From assembly GCF_001279695.1 (NCBI RefSeq), contig NZ_LGDD01000328.1, positions 124,001 to 188,000 of the forward strand: 64,000 nt of DNA, read 5' to 3'. Made by a program: the position numbers and the translations under genes. Below are positions 60,816 to 64,000 of the stretch, piece by piece; within the stretch, counting starts at the first letter, position 1, and each line of letters opens with the position of its first letter. The notes under the pieces were generated by a model. The model was given only the letters and a program-made list of their open reading frames with translations. It had not been told where the DNA came from and did no database searches. The stretch comes from Streptomyces sp. WM6378 (lineage in GTDB: Bacteria; Actinomycetota; Actinomycetes; Streptomycetales; Streptomycetaceae).

Positions 60816-62744
60816 ATGACACAACTCGAACGGCAGCAGTGGGACGTCGTCGTGGTGGGCGCGGGCGGGGCGGGCCTGCGGGCCGCCATCGAGGCGCGGG
60901 AGCGGGGCGCCCGTACCGCGGTGATCTGCAAGTCCCTCTTCGGCAAGGCGCACACCGTCATGGCCGAGGGCGGCATCGCCGCCTCCATGGGCAACGTCAA
61001 CTCCGGCGACAACTGGCAGGTGCACTTCCGCGACACCATGCGCGGCGGCAAGTTCCTCAACCAGTGGCGGATGGCGGAGCTGCACGCGCGTGAAGCGCCC
61101 GAGCGGGTATGGGAGTTGGAGACCTGGGGTGCCCTGTTCGACCGCACCGCCGACGGCCGGATCTCGCAGCGCAACTTCGGCGGCCACGAGTACCCGCGCC
61201 TCGCCCACGTCGGCGACCGTACGGGCCTCGAACTCATCCGCACCCTCCAGCAGAAGATCGTCAGTCTTCAGCAGGAGGACAAGAAGGAGTTCGGGGACTA
61301 CGAGGCACGGCTGAAGGTCTTTCAGGAGTGCACGGTCACACGGGTGTTGAAGGAGGAGGACCGGGTCTCGGGCGCCTTCTGCTACGAGCGCGAGAGCGGC
61401 CGCTTCTTCGTCCTGGAGGCCCCAGCGGTCGTGCTCGCGACCGGCGGCATCGGCAAGTCCTTCAAGGTGACGTCCAACTCGTGGGAGTACACCGGCGACG
61501 GGCACGCGCTCGCGCTGCTCGCCGGGGCGCCGCTCCTGAACATGGAGTTCGTGCAGTTCCACCCCACGGGCATGGTCTGGCCGCCGTCGGTCAAGGGGAT
61601 CCTGGTCACCGAGTCGGTGCGGGGCGACGGCGGGGTGCTCAGGAACTCCGACGGCAAGCGCTTCATGTTCGACTACGTGCCGGACGTCTTCAAGGAGAAG
61701 TACGCGGAGTCGGAGGAGGAGGGCGACCGCTGGTACGAGGACCCGGACCACAACCGCCGCCCGCCCGAGCTGCTCCCGCGTGACGAGGTCGCCCGGGCCA
61801 TCAACGCCGAGGTCAAGGCGGGCCGCGGGACCCCGCACGGCGGCGTCTTCCTTGACGTGTCCACGCGAATGCCCGCCGAGGTGATCCGGCGTCGGCTGCC
61901 GTCCATGTACCACCAGTTCAAGGAGCTGGCGGACGTGGACATCACGGCCGAGGCGATGGAGGTCGGGCCCACCTGTCACTACGTGATGGGCGGCATCGCG
62001 GTCGAGTCCGACACCGCGGCGGCCCGCGGCGTGCCGGGACTGTTCGCGGCCGGTGAGGTCGCGGGCGGCATGCACGGCTCCAACCGGCTGGGCGGCAACT
62101 CGCTCTCCGACCTGCTGGTCTTCGGCCGGCGGGCCGGGCTGCACGCCGCCGAGTACGCGGCCTCGCTCGCCGCGCGCCCCGCCGTGGACGAGATCCAGGT
62201 CGACACGGCGGCCGCGGAGGCCCTGCGCCCGTTCAGCGCGGAGGCCCCCGAGGACGGCTCGCCCGTCGAGAACCCGTACACCCTGCACCAGGAGCTCCAG
62301 CAGGCCATGAACGACCTGGTCGGCATCATCCGCCGGGAGGGCGAGATGGACCAGGCGCTGCGCAAGCTCGCCGAGCTGCGCATGCGGGCGCGGCGCGCCG
62401 GGGTCGAGGGGCACCGCCAGTTCAACCCGGGCTGGCACCTCTCGCTCGACCTGCGCAACATGCTGCTGGTCAGCGAGTGCGTGGCGCGGGCGGCCCTGGA
62501 GCGCACCGAGAGCCGCGGCGGGCACACCCGCGAGGACTGGCCCGGGATGGACCGCACCTGGCGCCGGGTGAACCTGCTGTGCCACCTCGCCGACCCGACC
62601 GAGGGCCTGGCGCCGCCCGACTCCGAGCGCGGCCAGATCAGGCTGGTGCGCGAGGAGACCGACCCCATCCGTGCCGATCTGCTCTCCCTCTTCGAGAAGG
62701 AGGAGCTGGTCAAGTACCTCGCCGAAGAGGAGCTCAAGAGTTGA
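60816..62744 (+). CDS. sdhA: Succinate dehydrogenase flavoprotein subunit, 642 aa
   Basis: Oxidises succinate to fumarate with covalent FAD. GAGGAG is at residues 15-20; His46 in KAHTVMAEGG is the FAD attachment site. Substrate-site landmarks HPTG (MEFVQFHPTGM), RGDGG and MHGSNRLGGNSLSDLLVFGR are intact. The first ATG lies two bases after the anchor stop. SdhB overlaps the stop as TTGA, so all three subunits are co-translated. Confidence 0.95.
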   Translation: MTQLERQQWDVVVVGAGGAGLRAAIEARERGARTAVICKSLFGKAHTVMAEGGIAASMGNVNSGDNWQVHFRDTMRGGKFLNQWRMAELHAREAPERVWELETWGALFDRTADGRISQRNFGGHEYPRLAHVGDRTGLELIRTLQQKIVSLQQEDKKEFGDYEARLKVFQECTVTRVLKEEDRVSGAFCYERESGRFFVLEAPAVVLATGGIGKSFKVTSNSWEYTGDGHALALLAGAPLLNMEFVQFHPTGMVWPPSVKGILVTESVRGDGGVLRNSDGKRFMFDYVPDVFKEKYAESEEEGDRWYEDPDHNRRPPELLPRDEVARAINAEVKAGRGTPHGGVFLDVSTRMPAEVIRRRLPSMYHQFKELADVDITAEAMEVGPTCHYVMGGIAVESDTAAARGVPGLFAAGEVAGGMHGSNRLGGNSLSDLLVFGRRAGLHAAEYAASLAARPAVDEIQVDTAAAEALRPFSAEAPEDGSPVENPYTLHQELQQAMNDLVGIIRREGEMDQALRKLAELRMRARRAGVEGHRQFNPGWHLSLDLRNMLLVSECVARAALERTESRGGHTREDWPGMDRTWRRVNLLCHLADPTEGLAPPDSERGQIRLVREETDPIRADLLSLFEKEELVKYLAEEELKS

Positions 62745-63511
62745 GTACGTACGATGCGAGCTTCCGGGTCTGGCGGGGCGACACCGGCGGCGGTGAGCTC
62801 ACCGACTTCACGGTCGAGGTGAACGACGGCGAGGTGGTCCTCGACATCATCCACCGCCTCCAGGCCACCCAGGCCCCCGACCTCGCGGTCCGCTGGAACT
62901 GCAAGGCGGGCAAGTGCGGTTCGTGCAGCGCGGAGATCAACGGGCGGCCGCGGCTGATGTGCATGACGCGGATGTCGGTGTTCGACCCCGGGGACGTCAT
63001 CACGGTGACTCCCCTGCGGGCGTTCCCGGTTGTGCGCGACCTGGTCACCGACGTGTCCTTCAACTACGCCAAGGCGCGGGAGGTGCCGGCGTTCGTGCCG
63101 CCCAAGGGGGTGGCGCCGGGCGAGTACCGGATGCAGCAGATCGACGTGGAGCGCTCGCAGGAGTTCCGCAAGTGCATCGAGTGCTTCCTGTGCCAGGACA
63201 CCTGCCATGTGGTGCGCGACCACGAGGAGAACAAGGGGGCCTTCGCGGGCCCGCGCTTCCTGATGCGCGTCGCCGAGCTCGACATGCACCCGCTGGACGC
63301 GGCGTCCGAGGCGGGCCTGGACCGCAAGACGACCGCCCAGGACGAGCACGGGCTCGGCTATTGCAACATCACCAAGTGCTGTACGGAGGTCTGCCCCGAG
63401 CACATCAAGATCACCGACAATGCGCTGATCCCGCTGAAGGAGCGGGCGGCGGACCGCAAGTACGACCCACTGGTGTGGCTGGGGAGCCGGATCCGGCGCC
63501 GCGATTCCTGA
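62741..63511 (+). CDS. sdhB: Succinate dehydrogenase iron-sulfur subunit, 256 aa
   Basis: Electron wire of the complex. The [2Fe-2S] motif is CKAGKCGSCSAEINGRPRLMC, the [4Fe-4S] motif CIECFLCQDTC, and the remaining cluster ligands are in CCTEVCPEHI. TTG start overlapping the sdhA TGA, with GGAG upstream. Length and the DHEENKGAFAGPRFLMR loop match Sdh1/fumarate-reductase-type proteins. Last gene of the operon. Confidence 0.94.
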   Translation: MSTYDASFRVWRGDTGGGELTDFTVEVNDGEVVLDIIHRLQATQAPDLAVRWNCKAGKCGSCSAEINGRPRLMCMTRMSVFDPGDVITVTPLRAFPVVRDLVTDVSFNYAKAREVPAFVPPKGVAPGEYRMQQIDVERSQEFRKCIECFLCQDTCHVVRDHEENKGAFAGPRFLMRVAELDMHPLDAASEAGLDRKTTAQDEHGLGYCNITKCCTEVCPEHIKITDNALIPLKERAADRKYDPLVWLGSRIRRRDS

Positions 63512-63518
63512 CGATACG

Positions 63519-64000
63519 TCAACTCTGCGGAGGGCTCCAGCCCTTGCGATAGGCGGCCCAGTCCTCATCACGCTCGGCGAAGTCGACGTACAGGGCGACG
63601 CCGAAGTGCTGGCGGTGGCGGTCGGTGCGGGCCAGGCCCAGGCGGGCGCCGCGCACGGCCGCCTCGACCGTCTCGGCGGAGCCGTGGTGGGACATGCTCT
63701 CGTCCTCGTAGAACGGAAGCCCCATCAGCAAGTCGGTCTGTTTCGGGGTGACTTGGAGGGCGAGGGCGGTCTGGCGGGCGACGTAGCCGCCGTACAGGCT
63801 CTGCACGGGCATCGCCGTGTCGTACGACATCACGGCGATCTGGTCGACGCGGCGGGCCACCTGTCCGAAGTAGGCCTGCGCCCACCACTTGCCGTGGCCG
63901 GTGAGGCCTTCGGCCGCCGAGTGCAGTGCGGGCAGCGGGTCTATCTGGTGCGCGGCCACCGAGAGCAGGGCGCCGCGGGGCTTGGTGAGCGCGTGCAGCG
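63519..64000 (-). CDS. Hypothetical hydrolase-like protein, N-terminus beyond the window
   Basis: Only the C-terminal ~160 residues are present; the frame is open to the edge. DQIAVMSYDTAMP and DLLMGLPFYEDESMSHHG resemble the barrel strands of glycoside-hydrolase-18-like proteins, where MSYD and GLPFY are typical. No catalytic DxxDxDxE is within the visible part. Function therefore unsure. It converges on sdhB with seven bases between. Confidence 0.6.
   Translation of the reverse strand, partial: LHALTKPRGALLSVAAHQIDPLPALHSAAEGLTGHGKWWAQAYFGQVARRVDQIAVMSYDTAMPVQSLYGGYVARQTALALQVTPKQTDLLMGLPFYEDESMSHHGSAETVEAAVRGARLGLARTDRHRQHFGVALYVDFAERDEDWAAYRKGWSPPQS

Overview
The window is chromosomal DNA from a high-GC actinobacterium, almost certainly a Streptomyces. 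Codon third positions are nearly all G or C, GTG and TTG starts are common, gene boundaries often overlap as ATGA/GTGA, and the gene content (MshB for mycothiol, DapC/DapE, DUF3117, TatB beside a sigma/anti-sigma/HtrA set) is typical of the conserved Streptomyces core. I see no rRNA, tRNA, CRISPR array, transposase, phage gene or biosynthetic cluster.

Layout. Positions 1-8000 hold a truncated EamA transporter, a small hypothetical, a lipoprotein, an MgtE-N/CBS protein overlapping a DUF1003 membrane protein, an Mrp ATPase, an FAD monooxygenase and a hypothetical. Positions 8000-13500 hold an envelope-stress module (ECF sigma, zinc anti-sigma, HtrA protease, TatB) with a divergent O-methyltransferase, then DUF3117. 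Positions 13800-23100 hold an enoyl-CoA hydratase, DNA-3-methyladenine glycosylase I, a DivIVA-like membrane protein, a FolP2-type dihydropteroate synthase homologue, a LOG-family protein, DapE, a secreted protein, DapC, a 7Fe ferredoxin and a GNAT enzyme. Positions 23100-36050 hold a SirB1/transglutaminase-like protein, a C39-like peptidase, small hypotheticals, an ABC-2 exporter with its own two-component system, a VanW-type repeat protein, MshB with a membrane partner, a 64-residue membrane protein and an S9 peptidase. Positions 36400-54320 are three complete five-gene peptide ABC importers in a row. Positions 54800-64000 hold TypA, an LpqW-like lipoprotein, a succinate dehydrogenase of the mycobacterial Sdh1 type and a truncated hydrolase-like gene.

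How it fits together. Many genes from the MgtE-N/CBS gene to typA have homologues in the same relative order, with almost all orientations inverted, in the Mycobacterium tuberculosis Rv1165-Rv1232c stretch as I recall it: typA, lpqW, mshB, the gene after mshB, fdxC, dapC, dapE, LOG, folP2, a DivIVA-like gene, tag, DUF3117, methyltransferase, sigE, rseA, htrA, tatB, mrp, mgtE-N. The window is therefore mainly an ancient actinobacterial backbone for envelope stress, diaminopimelate, thiol and cell-wall functions, with the peptide importers inserted between typA and mshB. One importer has the permease-SBP-permease-ATPase-ATPase order of bldK.

Several genes (EamA, 689, C39 peptidase, mshB, S9 peptidase; nearly also mrp, dapE and 18623) have a TANNNT -10 hexamer placed so that transcription would begin at the start codon, so leaderless mRNAs are likely. 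I found no clearly unprecedented system. The best candidates for new biology are the channel-less MgtE-N/CBS protein coupled to DUF1003, the LpqW-like lipoprotein in a genus not known for lipoarabinomannan, and the lone FolP2-type gene.
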